From positions 2,666,001 through 2,730,000 of the forward strand of contig NZ_CP049935.1 in assembly GCF_011383005.1 (NCBI RefSeq): 64,000 bases of DNA, given 5' to 3'. Shown in pieces: positions 55,883 through 64,000 of this stretch (positions are counted from its first letter, which is position 1; every line of letters begins with the position of its first letter). The stretch is from Phycicoccus sp. HDW14. Its GTDB lineage: Bacteria; Actinomycetota; Actinomycetes; Actinomycetales; Dermatophilaceae. The notes below the pieces were generated by a model. It was not told the DNA's origin. It saw nothing but the letters and a program-made list of their open reading frames with translations, and ran no database searches. Made by a program: the position numbers and the translations under genes.

Positions 55883-56635
55883 GTGACCTGCCCCGAGTGC
55901 GGCGCCACGCAGGCCGACCAGGCCCGCTTCTGCTCCCGCTGCGGTACCGCCCTGCTGGCCCGCCGTGACGAGGAGCCGCTGTCGCCCGCCGGTGACGACG
56001 ACCCGATGCCCGACCTCGACGACACCTCCGACCTCGACGAGCTGCTCCCCTTCGCCGCCGACGCCGACGCGTCCTACCCCGACACGTCCTACCCCGACGT
56101 CCACCGCCCCGGCGGTGGGTACGCCGACCCCGACGAGGTGCCGGGCGGCGCCGCCGGTCCCGGCGACCCCGACGGCCGGCGCGGCTGCCTCGGCATGGTC
56201 GCGCTGGCGACGGTCGGCCTCCTGATGCTCGCCGGCCTGCTCTGGTACTTCGGCTCGGGCGGCGACGGCGACTCCCCCGCCGCGGCCCCGACGACGCGCA
56301 GCAGCGCGCCGTCGGGCAGCACGTCGCCGAGCGGCGAGGCCTCGCCGTCGGAGTCGCCCACCGGCCCGCAGCCCACCGAGCGCGCCTCGACCGCCAAGAA
56401 GTGCGCCGAGCTCGAGGGCGGCATGACCGCCTGGAGCGGCAACGAGGTGACGACCTGCGACTTCGCCATCGAGACCGCCCGGGCGCTGCAGGCCGCCGGT
56501 GGCACGCTGCCCGCCACGGTCACCGCCACCTCGCCCGTGACGAAGAAGGACTACGAGATGACGTGCGAGAACACCACGCCCGTCGTCTGCCGGGGCGGCA
56601 CCGACGCCCTCGTGTACATCGACATCGCGAAGTAG
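55883..56635 (+). CDS. Zinc-ribbon single-pass membrane protein
   Basis: A 250-residue protein. Two CXXC pairs at the N-terminus (TCPECGATQADQARFCSRCG) form a zinc ribbon. An acidic Asp-rich linker (about 35-100) leads to one membrane helix (CLGMVALATVGLLMLAGLLW, about 110-130), then a Ser/Thr/Pro-rich extracellular linker and a C-terminal domain with three cysteines (KKCAELEGG, VTTCDFAIE, MTCENTTPVVC). The C-terminal domain is DUF4333-like in length and cysteine pattern, which is only a guess. The start GTG at 55883 is the only one that includes the first CXXC. Confidence 0.78.
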   Translation: MTCPECGATQADQARFCSRCGTALLARRDEEPLSPAGDDDPMPDLDDTSDLDELLPFAADADASYPDTSYPDVHRPGGGYADPDEVPGGAAGPGDPDGRRGCLGMVALATVGLLMLAGLLWYFGSGGDGDSPAAAPTTRSSAPSGSTSPSGEASPSESPTGPQPTERASTAKKCAELEGGMTAWSGNEVTTCDFAIETARALQAAGGTLPATVTATSPVTKKDYEMTCENTTPVVCRGGTDALVYIDIAK

Positions 56636-56727
56636 CCGCTCCCCCGCCGTGGCACGCCTCCGCCCGACGCCGACACCTCCACAGGATCTTCACGACACCC
56701 GCGCCCCGACACCGTTACGGTGAGGTG

Positions 56728-57783
56728 ATGGCCCCCGTCGTGCGCGTCGAGCACCTCACCAAGGACTACGGTGCGGTGCTCGCCCTCGACGCCCTGACCC
56801 TCGACGTCGGCGAGGGCACCACCGGCCTCGTCGGGGCCAACGGCGCGGGCAAGTCGACGCTGCTGAAGATCCTCCTCGGGCTCATCCCGGCGACCGGCGG
56901 GCGGGCCGAGGTGCTCGGCCACGACGTCGCCACCGAGGGCGCAGCCGTGCGGGCCGCGGTCGGCTACCTGCCCGAGCACGACTGCCTCCCACCGGACGTC
57001 AGTGCCAGCGACTTCGTCGTGCACATGGCGATGATGTCGGGCCTGCCCCGCGTCGCCGCGCGCGAGCGGGCCGCCGAGGTGCTGCGCCACGTCGGGCTCG
57101 CCGAGGAGCGCTACCGGCCGATGGGCGGCTACTCCACCGGCATGAAGCAGAAGGCCAAGCTCGCCCAGGCCCTCGCCCACGACCCGCGCCTCGTCCTGCT
57201 CGACGAGCCGACCAACGGCCTCGACCCCGCCGCGCGCGAGGAGATGCTCGGGCTCGTCCGGCGCATCGGCCACGACTTCGGCATCGCCGTCATCGTCACG
57301 TCGCACCTGCTCGGCGAGCTCGAGCGGGTCAGCGACAACGTCGTCGTGCTCGACGGCGGCCGCCTGCTGCGCGCCTCCCGCACCGACGAGTTCCTCGACG
57401 CCACGGGGGCGCTGCTCGTCGAGGTCCTCGGCGACGAGGCGCACGCCCGGATGGCCGCCGCGCTGACCGGTGCCGGTGTCGCGGTGACCGACCGCGGCTC
57501 GGTGCTCAGCGTCGGGGCGACGGCGCAGGGCCTCGACGTGCGCGACCTCGTCCGCGACACCGCGAGCGACCTCGGGCTCGGGCTCGTCCGCCTCCAGACC
57601 GACCACCGGCGCATCGAGGACGTCTTCGCCGACGACGCACCCGGGGCGTCGGCCGACAGCGTCCCGGCCGCTCCCGTCGCCTCGGCCGCTCCCGTCGTCC
57701 CGGCCGCCCCCGCTGCCCCGGTCGCCGACACCGACCGACGGGCCGGGCGGCACCGCCGCATCGAGGGGGTGCCCGGTGAGTGA
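56728..57783 (+). CDS. ABC transporter ATP-binding protein A
   Basis: Walker A is VGANGAGKSTLLK, the signature is YSTGMKQKAKLAQAL, Walker B is LVLLDEPTNGLDP, and the switch His is in VTSHLLGELE. The C-terminal 45 residues form an Ala/Pro/Val-rich tail (VPAAPVASAAPVVPAAPAAP) of unknown role. It belongs to the ABC-2 exporter class. Its stop overlaps the next permease gene by 8 bases, so the cassette is coupled. Substrate unknown. Confidence 0.9.
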   Translation: MAPVVRVEHLTKDYGAVLALDALTLDVGEGTTGLVGANGAGKSTLLKILLGLIPATGGRAEVLGHDVATEGAAVRAAVGYLPEHDCLPPDVSASDFVVHMAMMSGLPRVAARERAAEVLRHVGLAEERYRPMGGYSTGMKQKAKLAQALAHDPRLVLLDEPTNGLDPAAREEMLGLVRRIGHDFGIAVIVTSHLLGELERVSDNVVVLDGGRLLRASRTDEFLDATGALLVEVLGDEAHARMAAALTGAGVAVTDRGSVLSVGATAQGLDVRDLVRDTASDLGLGLVRLQTDHRRIEDVFADDAPGASADSVPAAPVASAAPVVPAAPAAPVADTDRRAGRHRRIEGVPGE

Positions 57784-58675
57784 CCCCACCGCGGCCACGC
57801 CGGAGGGCCGCAGCGTCATCCACGACCTGGGCTACCGGCCGTACACCGGCACCCGGATGCCACCGGCCACGATCGCCCGGGCCCTGGCGGTCACCGGCTT
57901 CCGCAACGCGTTCGGGCTGGGCCGCTCGGGTCGCTCGAAGATCCTGCCGTTCGTCCTACTCGCCCTCAACCTGCTGCCGGCGGTCGTCATCGGCGGGATC
58001 GCGGCCTTCGTGGGCCTCAAGGAGCTGCCCATCGGGTATGCCGAGTACGCGTCCACGACCCAGGTGCTGCTCGGCATCTTCGTCGCGTCCCAGGCCCCGG
58101 TGCTGTTCTCGCGCGACCTGAGGCACGGCACGATCTCGCTCTACCTCGCCCGCCCGCTGCGCTCGAGCGCCTACGCCGTCGCCCGCTGGACCTCGCTGCT
58201 CGCCGCCACCCTCGTCTTCCTCGTGCTGCCGATCGTCATCCTCTACGCCGTCTCGTTGCTCATCGAGCTCGACGTCTCCGACCAGACGCGCGAGGCCGCC
58301 AAGGCGCTCGGGCTGGCCGTGCTGCTCGCCCTGTCGCTCACCGGCATCGCGGGGCTCATCGCCTCGTGGTCGACCCGGCGGGGCTTCGCCGTCGTCGCGA
58401 CGATCGCCCTCCTCGTCATCGCCAACGGCGTCGTCACCGTCATCCAGGGCATCTCCACCGAGCCGGGCGGCAACACCCGGGTGGGCGAGATCGCCGGCCT
58501 GTTCTCGCCGTACTCCCTCTACCGCGGGCTGATCGGCGCCTGGACGGGTGCCGACACCCCGACACCACCGTCGTCGACGGGCATGGAGCTCGCCTACGTC
58601 GCCGTGCTCGTCGGCATCTCGGTGGCCTGCCTCGCCGCCCTCGTCGCGCGCTACCGGCGGGAGGCCACGTCGTGA
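57776..58675 (+). CDS. ABC-2-type permease A
   Basis: A 299-residue membrane protein with about six helices. It opens with VIHDLGYRPYTGTRM, the cytoplasmic N-terminus usual in this subfamily, and includes ILPFVLLALNLLPAVVIGGI, TLVFLVLPIVILYAVSLLIE and LELAYVAVLVGISVACLAAL-type helices. It pairs with ATPase A. The GTG start is inside the ATPase A tail, and the end overlaps the ATPase B start in GTGA. Confidence 0.87.
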   Translation: MSDPTAATPEGRSVIHDLGYRPYTGTRMPPATIARALAVTGFRNAFGLGRSGRSKILPFVLLALNLLPAVVIGGIAAFVGLKELPIGYAEYASTTQVLLGIFVASQAPVLFSRDLRHGTISLYLARPLRSSAYAVARWTSLLAATLVFLVLPIVILYAVSLLIELDVSDQTREAAKALGLAVLLALSLTGIAGLIASWSTRRGFAVVATIALLVIANGVVTVIQGISTEPGGNTRVGEIAGLFSPYSLYRGLIGAWTGADTPTPPSSTGMELAYVAVLVGISVACLAALVARYRREATS

Positions 58676-59584
58676 GCGTGCTGACCCTCGACCAGACCTC
58701 GCGCTGGTACGGCAACGTCGTGGCCGTCAACGGCATCTCGATGACCGTGCGTCCCGGCATCACGGGCCTGCTCGGACCCAACGGCGCCGGCAAGACGACG
58801 CTCATCGCGATGATGTCCGGCTTCCTCGCGCCCTCGGCCGGCACGGTGACCCTCGACGGGACGGCGGTGTGGCGCAACACCTCCGTGTACCGCTCGATCG
58901 GGCTGGTCCCCGAGCGCGAGGTCAGCTTCGGCTACCTCACCGGACGCCAGTTCGTCCTGGCCAACGCCGAGCTGCACGGCCTCCCCGACCCCGGTGCCGC
59001 CACCGAGCGCGTGCTCGAGGTCGTCGAGATGACCGAGCCGGCCGCGCGCCGCATCGGCACCTACTCCAAGGGGATGCGCCAGCGGGTCAAGCTGGCCTCG
59101 GCCCTGGTCCACGACCCCGCCGTCCTCCTCCTCGACGAGCCGTTCAACGGCGTCGACCCGCGCCAGCGCCTGCACCTCATGGCCCTGCTGCGGCGGATGG
59201 GCGCCGAGGGCCGCACCGTGCTCTTCAGCTCGCACATCCTCGAGGAGGTCGAGCAGGTCGCCCGGCAGATCGAGGTCGTGGTCTCCGGCCGGCACGCGGC
59301 GTCCGGCGAGTTCGGCGAGATCCGGCGGCTGATGACCGACCGCCCGGTGCAGTACGTCGTCGTCGCCGACGACGACCGCGCGCTGGCCGCCCGGCTCATC
59401 GCCGACCCGTCGGTCGTGGCCGTCTCGCTGCGTCCGGAGGGCGGTATCGCGGTGTCGGTCGCGGACTTCGGCTCCTTCGCCGTCCGGCTGCCGCGGGTCG
59501 CGCGCGAGCACGGCATCCGGGTCCTCGAGCTGGCCCCACCGACGACTCGCTCGAGAGCGTGTTCTCGTACCTGGTGGGGGCTGA
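58672..59584 (+). CDS. ABC transporter ATP-binding protein B, frameshifted near its 3' end (59538)
   Basis: Walker A is LGPNGAGKTTLI, the signature YSKGMRQRVKLASALV, Walker B VLLLDEPFNGVDP, and the switch His is in FSSHILEEVE. The last residues are broken: after LELAPP one base is missing near 59538. In the next frame the expected DDSLESVFSYLVG appears. Without further correction the frame would fuse with the permease. A missing G in TGGGGGCTGA would give a stop at 59584, as expected for separate genes. It is the second ATPase of the cassette. Confidence 0.85.
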
Positions 59585-59588
59585 CCCG

Positions 59589-60295
59589 GTGAACCGCACC
59601 CTGTTCCGCCTCTCCGTGCAGGCCGTCGCCGGGCGCCGCCGCGGGCTCGTGCTGCTCGTCATCCCGCTCGCCCTGCTCGTGCTGGCCCTCGTCGTCCGGG
59701 GGCTCACCGACGGCGACACGGGCCTCGACGCGACGGTCGGGCTGGGCCTCAGCCTGGCCCTCCCGCTCGTCGCCCTGCTCGCCTCGACCGCCGTGCTCGG
59801 CCCGGAGGTCGACGACGGCTCGATCGTCTACCTGCTCTCGAAGCCGGTGAGCCGGTACGTCATCGGTGTCAGCAAGTACGCCGCCGCCTGGCTGGCGACG
59901 ATGCTGCTCGGCGCCCTGCCGCTGGCCGGGGTCGGGCTCGTCCTCGACCCCTCCGAGCCGCGGCGCGCCCTCGCCCTCGGCATCGGGGTGCGGTGGCCGG
60001 CACGGTGTACTCGGCGCTCTTCCTCGGGCTGGCCGCGCTGACGCGTCACGCGGTCGTCGTCGGGCTGCTCTACACGCTCTTCTGGGAGGGCGTCCTCGGG
60101 TCGGTGCTCTCGGGCATCCGCTACCTCTCGGTCGGGGCGTGGGGCCGCGAGGTGGCGCACGCGGTGAGCCCGCTCCTCGGCACCGTCGACGTCGCGACCG
60201 CCTACGCCGTCGTCGCCGCCGTCGTCGTCACGCTCGGGTCGGTGTGGTTCACCGGCGACCGCCTGCGCTCGTTCACCCTCCGGGGCGACGAGTAG
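59589..60295 (+). CDS. ABC-2-type permease B, frameshifted near 59985
   Basis: About 235 residues with five to six helices: the start VNRTLFRLSVQAVAGRR, then GLVLLVIPLALLVLALVVRG, TVGLGLSLALPLVALLASTA and YAAAWLATMLLGALPLAGVG. The frame breaks after ALGIGV near 59985, and AGTVYSALFLGLAALTRHAV continues one base over to the stop at 60295. It pairs with ATPase B and may form a heteromeric exporter with permease A. No substrate clue. Confidence 0.83.
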
Positions 60296-60305
60296 CGACA
60301 GGCGC

Positions 60306-61967
60306 TCAGCCCGTCGCCGGCACCGCTCCGTCGGGTGTCGCGGGCTCCACGTCGTCCGGGCGGCGGCCGCTGCCGAGCGACAGGCTCGCGAGCAGGCCGA
60401 GCACGAGGAAGCCCGCCGCCGTCGCCGCGGACACCCGGGTGGCCTCGGTGAGCGCGGTGCGTGCGTCCGCGGCGGCCGCGGCCGTGCCCGGGTCGCGGGC
60501 CAGGGCCGGGATGGCCGCGCCCGCACTGGCCTTGACCGCCTCGACCACCTGCACTCGCGCCTGCTCCGGCACACCGCGGTCGGCGAGACTCGTGTCGAGC
60601 CGCGACCCGAGCACGGTGAAGAGGATGGTCCCGAGGATGGCGATGCCGAAGGCCGACCCGATCTGGCGGGCCGTGCTCTGGGTGCCCGAGCCCTGGCCGC
60701 TGCGCTCGACGGGGACGTCTGCGAGAACGACGCCGGTCAGCTGGGCGGTGGCGAACCCGACGCCGATGCCGTAGACGAAGAGGAGCGGCGCCGTGATGAC
60801 CCACCCGGAGTCGGGGCGCAGCAGCAGCGCGATGCCGGCGATGCCGACGATCTCGAGGACGATGCCCAGCCGCACGATGAACACCGGGCTGCGGCCGCGC
60901 CCGAGGGCGGCGCCCAGACCGCTCGCGACGAAGCTGCCGACGGCCAGGGCGAGCAGCACGAGGCCGGTCTGGAACGCGGTGTAGCCCAGCACGTTCTGGA
61001 ACCACAAGGGGAGGGCGAAGAGCAGCCCGAACTCGCCGAGGCTGACGATGAGGGCGGCGATGTTGCCGTTGCGGAACGACGTGATGGTGAACAGCCCGAG
61101 GTCGAGCATCGCGACCCGGCCGGTCGCGTTCCGCCGTCGCTCGACGATGACGAACGCGACGAGGGCGACGACCCCGACGACGAAGGCGACGGCCACCGGC
61201 GACACCGACCACGGCCAGGTCCAGCCGAAGAGCGAGAAGTCCGTCCCGGTGCTCTGCACCCAGCCGTACGTGCGGCCCTCGATGAGCCCGAAGACGACCG
61301 CGCCGAACCCGACCGCGGCGAGGACCGCCCCCGCCCAGTCCGCCCCGGTCCCGGCGCTCCGTTCGCGGGACTCGTCGACGAGCAGGTAGAGGCCGATGAT
61401 GACGACCGCCGTCAGCGGCACGTTGATGCCGAACGCCCAGCGCCAGGAGAAGCTCGTGGTCAGCCAGCCGCCGAGCAGCGGGCCGAGCGCGGCGGTGCCA
61501 CCGATCGTCGCGCCCCACACCCCGAAGGCGATGCCTCGGTCCTTGCCGCGGAAGGTCGCGTTGAGGAGGGACAGCGACGTCGGCAGCATCATGGCCCCGC
61601 CGACGCCCTGGAGGGCGCGGGCCCCGATGAGCCACGGTCCGCCGTCAGCCGTCGCCGCGAGGATGCTCGAGAGGCCGAACACCAGTGCCCCGAGGGCGAA
61701 CAGGCGCCGCCGGCCGAAGTGGTCGGCGAGCCGGCCGAAGACCAGCAGCAGGGCGGCGAAGACGAGGGTGTAGACCTCCTGCACCCACTGCGCGTCGCTG
61801 GAGGTGATGCCGAGGTCGTCGATGATCGAGGGCACGGCGACGTTGACGATCGTCGAGTCGACGATGATCAGCGACACACCGAGGCTGATGACGACGAGGC
61901 CGACCCAGCGGCGACGCGTCGCCCTCCGGTCGCCGGCGGGCGTCGTGGCGGAGGCATCACTCAGCAT
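60306..61967 (-). CDS. DHA2-family (EmrB/QacA-type) drug efflux MFS transporter
   Basis: A 553-residue protein with 14 helices. The motifs are LIIVDSTIVNVAVPSIIDDL (motif D1), GRLADHFGRRRLFALGAL (motif A), the antiporter motif C in IGGTAALGPLLGGWLTTSFS and a QSTARQIGSAFGIAILG C-terminal half. It exports hydrophobic drugs in exchange for protons. The divergent MarR gene 50 bases away is its probable repressor. The ATG at 61967 gives MLSDASATTPAG. Confidence 0.9.
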   Translation of the reverse strand: MLSDASATTPAGDRRATRRRWVGLVVISLGVSLIIVDSTIVNVAVPSIIDDLGITSSDAQWVQEVYTLVFAALLLVFGRLADHFGRRRLFALGALVFGLSSILAATADGGPWLIGARALQGVGGAMMLPTSLSLLNATFRGKDRGIAFGVWGATIGGTAALGPLLGGWLTTSFSWRWAFGINVPLTAVVIIGLYLLVDESRERSAGTGADWAGAVLAAVGFGAVVFGLIEGRTYGWVQSTGTDFSLFGWTWPWSVSPVAVAFVVGVVALVAFVIVERRRNATGRVAMLDLGLFTITSFRNGNIAALIVSLGEFGLLFALPLWFQNVLGYTAFQTGLVLLALAVGSFVASGLGAALGRGRSPVFIVRLGIVLEIVGIAGIALLLRPDSGWVITAPLLFVYGIGVGFATAQLTGVVLADVPVERSGQGSGTQSTARQIGSAFGIAILGTILFTVLGSRLDTSLADRGVPEQARVQVVEAVKASAGAAIPALARDPGTAAAAADARTALTEATRVSAATAAGFLVLGLLASLSLGSGRRPDDVEPATPDGAVPATG

Positions 61968-62018
61968 GCTGGGCAATATAGCGGCCGGACCCCGTGCCCA
62001 CGACCTAGGCTCGACACC

Positions 62019-62453
62019 GTGACGACCCCCCACGAGGACTGGTCCCTGGGGCGCCTGCTGTCCACGGCGGCACGGATGGTCGAGCACGACTGGAACGCCT
62101 GGCTCGCCGGGCACGACCTGACGCACGCCGGCTTCCTCGCCCTGCACGGCCTCGCATCCGGGCCCCTCCCCCAGCGCGAGCTGGCCGCCGCGAGCCACGT
62201 CGAGGAGCAGACGATGGCCCGCATCGTCGACCGGCTCGAGCGCACCGGACACGTGACCCGGCGTCGCGACCCTCGCGACCGGCGACGGGTCCTCGTCGAG
62301 CGCACCGACCTCGGGGCGAGCGCGCACGCCGCGGTGCAGGCCTCCGGAGTCGCCGACCGGCTCGTCGAGGGTCCGCTGGCCGATGCGGCCGCGTTCCGCG
62401 CCGAGCTCGTCCGGCTCGTGGCGGCCCGTCGGACCCCTCCCGCCTCCCCCTGA
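62019..62453 (+). CDS. MarR-family transcriptional regulator
   Basis: A 144-residue winged-helix protein: LSTAARMVEHDWNAWLAGHD, the recognition helix in HVEEQTMARIVDRLERTGHV and the wing RRRDPRDRRRVLVERT. It is divergent from the efflux transporter gene and probably represses it until a drug-like ligand binds. The intergenic TGGGCAATATAGC segment is AT-rich against the background and may hold the promoter. Start GTG at 62019. Confidence 0.88.
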   Translation: MTTPHEDWSLGRLLSTAARMVEHDWNAWLAGHDLTHAGFLALHGLASGPLPQRELAAASHVEEQTMARIVDRLERTGHVTRRRDPRDRRRVLVERTDLGASAHAAVQASGVADRLVEGPLADAAAFRAELVRLVAARRTPPASP

Positions 62454-62546
62454 CCTGCGCGGGCCCGGGTGCGACCGCACACGGAGGCGCGCACCTCGCG
62501 CGGACGCGAGCGCGGGTCCGGCTCCGGCTGCGGGTCCGGGTCCCGC

Positions 62547-63044
62547 TCAGGCCGGGAAGCGCGGGCCGCGGCCGACCCGCACCGGCCCCCTGACGCCGCG
62601 CTCCACGGGCTCGCCCTTCTGGAGCACCCGCACCGTGCCCTCGTCCGCGAGGTCGAACGCGAGGTCGCGCACGGTGGCCGACAGGCCGCGCCACCCCTCG
62701 CCGCCGACCACGCGGGCGGCCTCGCTCGGGCAGGTCGTCCCCTCGGGGCGGTGGCGCAGCAGGGCGCGGTAGGTCGCGGCCACCCGCTCGCGCAGCGCGG
62801 ACCCGGTCGGCTCCTCCCACCACGGCTCGCCCCGCTCGCCGAGGGCGACCTTGGCGTCCTGCACCCGGTGCCGAGCCGCGTCACCCTCCGATCGCACGGC
62901 CCGCCGCGCATCCATCAGCTCGGCGACGAGCTCGACTCGGAGCTTCTCGGGGATGCCGGGATCGGTTGCCCGCCAACGCCGCCCGTCGACGACGATGTAC
63001 CGACCGTCGTCGGTCCGCTCCGGCCCCTCGTCGCTCGCACCCAC
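62547..63044 (-). CDS. DUF3253-domain protein
   Basis: A protein of about 165 residues. The C-terminal part matches DUF3253: TYRALLRHRPEGTTCPSEAA, WRGLSATVRDLAFDLADEG and the end RGPVRVGRGPRFP, a small winged-helix-like fold. The N-terminal part, GRYIVVDGRRWRATDPGIPE followed by a charged helix, is a conserved actinobacterial segment that often precedes it. Function unknown. I chose the GTG at 63044; the GTG/ATG at 63077 adds only basic residues. Confidence 0.8.
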   Translation of the reverse strand: MGASDEGPERTDDGRYIVVDGRRWRATDPGIPEKLRVELVAELMDARRAVRSEGDAARHRVQDAKVALGERGEPWWEEPTGSALRERVAATYRALLRHRPEGTTCPSEAARVVGGEGWRGLSATVRDLAFDLADEGTVRVLQKGEPVERGVRGPVRVGRGPRFPA

Positions 63045-63151
63045 CCCCCGCACGCTACGCCGTGTCGATCTCGTCACCCCCGTGCGATGCCACCCGGACC
63101 CGACGGCAGGATGGGTGGTGACCCCGACCGACCCCGAGACCCGGAGCCCTG

Positions 63152-63754
63152 ATGACCACCGCCGCCGTTCCCCTCCGCCCGCACTCCGTCCTCGCGGAGG
63201 CGGTCCTGCCCCGCACGCTCACCCGCACCGGCGTCACCGTTGGCCTCGGCGCGCTGCTCACCGCCCTCGCCGCCCAGGTGGCCGTGCCGGTCCCGGGCTC
63301 CCCCGTGCCCGTCACCGGCCAGACCTTCGCCGTCCTCCTCGTCGGCGCCGCGCTCGGCCCGGCCCGCGGCGTCGCCAGCATGGCGCTCTACACGCTGCTC
63401 GGCGTCGTCGGGCTACCGGTCTTCACCGATGCCTCGGGCGGCGCGCACGTCCTCCTCGGCGCCACCGGCGGGTACCTCGTCGGCTTCCTCGCCGCAGCCG
63501 CCGTCGCCGGGCTCGCCTCGCGTCGTGGGCACGACCGCTCGGTGCCGCGCCAGCTGCTGGCCGCCGTCGCGGCGTCGCTGACCATCTACGTCTTCGGTGC
63601 GGGCTGGCTCGCCCTCTCGACCGGGATGTCCGTCGCCGCGGCCGTCTCGGTCGGCGTCGTGCCGTTCCTCCTCGGCGACGCCCTCAAGGCCCTCTTCGCC
63701 GCCGGTCTCCTGCCGGGTGCCTGGAAGCTCGTCGGGGCGCTCGACCGCGGCTGA
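63152..63754 (+). CDS. bioY: Biotin transporter BioY (ECF S component)
   Basis: A 200-residue, six-helix membrane protein. The BioY marks are VPGSPVPVTGQTFAVLLVGA, GLPVFTDASGGAHVLLGATG and GYLVGFLAAA. It binds biotin and works alone or with an EcfAT module; no ecfA or ecfT gene is in the window. No biotin-repressor site was recognised upstream. It converges on the partial VanY gene. Confidence 0.92.
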   Translation: MTTAAVPLRPHSVLAEAVLPRTLTRTGVTVGLGALLTALAAQVAVPVPGSPVPVTGQTFAVLLVGAALGPARGVASMALYTLLGVVGLPVFTDASGGAHVLLGATGGYLVGFLAAAAVAGLASRRGHDRSVPRQLLAAVAASLTIYVFGAGWLALSTGMSVAAAVSVGVVPFLLGDALKALFAAGLLPGAWKLVGALDRG

Positions 63755-63766
63755 CGCGAGCAGCCC

Positions 63767-64000
63767 CTAGTAGGTCGGCGCGGCCGGCTCCCCGAGGAAC
63801 TGCTCGAGGCTGTGCCACGACCCCGCGTGGTACGCCTTCGCCAGGGCCGTCCCGACGTACCGGTAGTGCCAGGGCTCGCTGTTGTAGCCGGTGACCGAGG
63901 TGTACCCGGGCTCGTAGCGCAGGACGAACCCGTACCGCCACGCGTTGCGCTTGAGCCAGTTCCCCTGCGGCGTACCGCCGATGCAGTTGTGCGCTCCACA
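63767..64000 (-). CDS. VanY-type D-Ala-D-Ala carboxypeptidase, start beyond window
   Basis: The open frame runs from the window end to TAG at 63767, giving the C-terminal 77 residues. It contains LKRNAWRYGFVLRYEPGYTS and GYNSEPWHYRYVG, the zinc/catalytic EPWH motif of peptidase family M15B. These enzymes trim peptidoglycan stem peptides outside the membrane. The start and any signal peptide are outside the window, so the length cannot be judged. Confidence 0.85.
   Translation of the reverse strand, partial: CGAHNCIGGTPQGNWLKRNAWRYGFVLRYEPGYTSVTGYNSEPWHYRYVGTALAKAYHAGSWHSLEQFLGEPAAPTY

Noticed and set aside
58672..60041. ABC ATPase B fused to permease B in one protein
   Set aside because: Fusion appears only after correcting one deletion near 59538. 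A second missing G in the GGGGG run before TGA restores a stop at 59584 and the permease's own GTG at 59589.

Overview
The window is very GC-rich DNA with mostly GTG/ATG starts, frequent 4-base stop/start overlaps, a WXG100 protein, DUF3263, DUF3349 and DUF222-HNH proteins, an orphan GroEL under CIRCE control and a PHO box of streptomycete type. This points to an actinobacterium. An Intrasporangiaceae-like soil genus is my guess; the family is not proven by anything in the sequence. There are no rRNA, tRNA, CRISPR, prophage or insertion-sequence features that I can see. No stretch longer than about 300 bases lacks a gene.

Layout. 1-7 kb: an HD hydrolase fragment, a DUF4031-Nudix fusion, a WXG100 protein, a MacB/FtsX-type ABC transporter and a PhoD-like phosphatase. 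7-12 kb: groEL with two CIRCE operators, then a PHO-box-preceded phosphate permease operon (pit, a small membrane protein, a tandem DUF3349 protein). 12-20 kb: a PLP decarboxylase, a HAD phosphatase, an arsenic cluster (arsR divergent from arsI-acr3-arsC), uracil-DNA glycosylase, an SGNH hydrolase and an acyl-CoA dehydrogenase. 20-29 kb: lipoprotein, MFS, SDR, gabT, a convergent two-component system, a secreted protein and an aldose epimerase. 29-54 kb: a catabolic region. 54-64 kb: a GH3 glycosidase, a two-ATPase/two-permease ABC cassette, an MFS/MarR pair, bioY and a partial VanY-type peptidase.

The catabolic region encodes a complete phenol meta-cleavage route in two minus-strand blocks. 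The upstream block (53.5 to 45.6 kb) is dmpD, dmpQ, dmpB, a GlcG/HbpS-like gene, an unknown gene, then the multicomponent phenol hydroxylase dmpLMNOP. The lower block (40.6 to 35.1 kb) is dmpE, F, G, H, I and a dmpC-type dehydrogenase. Together they convert phenol to catechol, 2-hydroxymuconic semialdehyde and finally pyruvate plus acetyl-CoA, by both the hydrolytic and the oxalocrotonate branches. Two divergent IclR regulators lie beside the lower block. A 19-bp inverted repeat, CGTTCC-N7-GGAACG, occurs about 83 bp upstream of dmpE and of dmpQ, and again in the iclR-iclR intergenic region, which suggests one shared regulon. A TetR/membrane-protein pair and a DUF222-HNH gene sit between the two blocks. 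Next to the region are an NTF2-FMO monooxygenase with a divergent GAF regulator and a sulfite-oxidase-like/flavin reductase pair.

Sequence quality matters. At least 19 otherwise intact genes are broken by what is in every case a single missing base, often at short G/C runs. This looks like systematic deletion error in the assembly, not gene decay, and it creates several false fusions. I annotate these genes over their full natural span and give the approximate shift point. I found no clearly unprecedented system. The best new leads are the shared operator, a family of long perfect intergenic hairpins, and two unassigned genes in the catabolic and two-component neighbourhoods.
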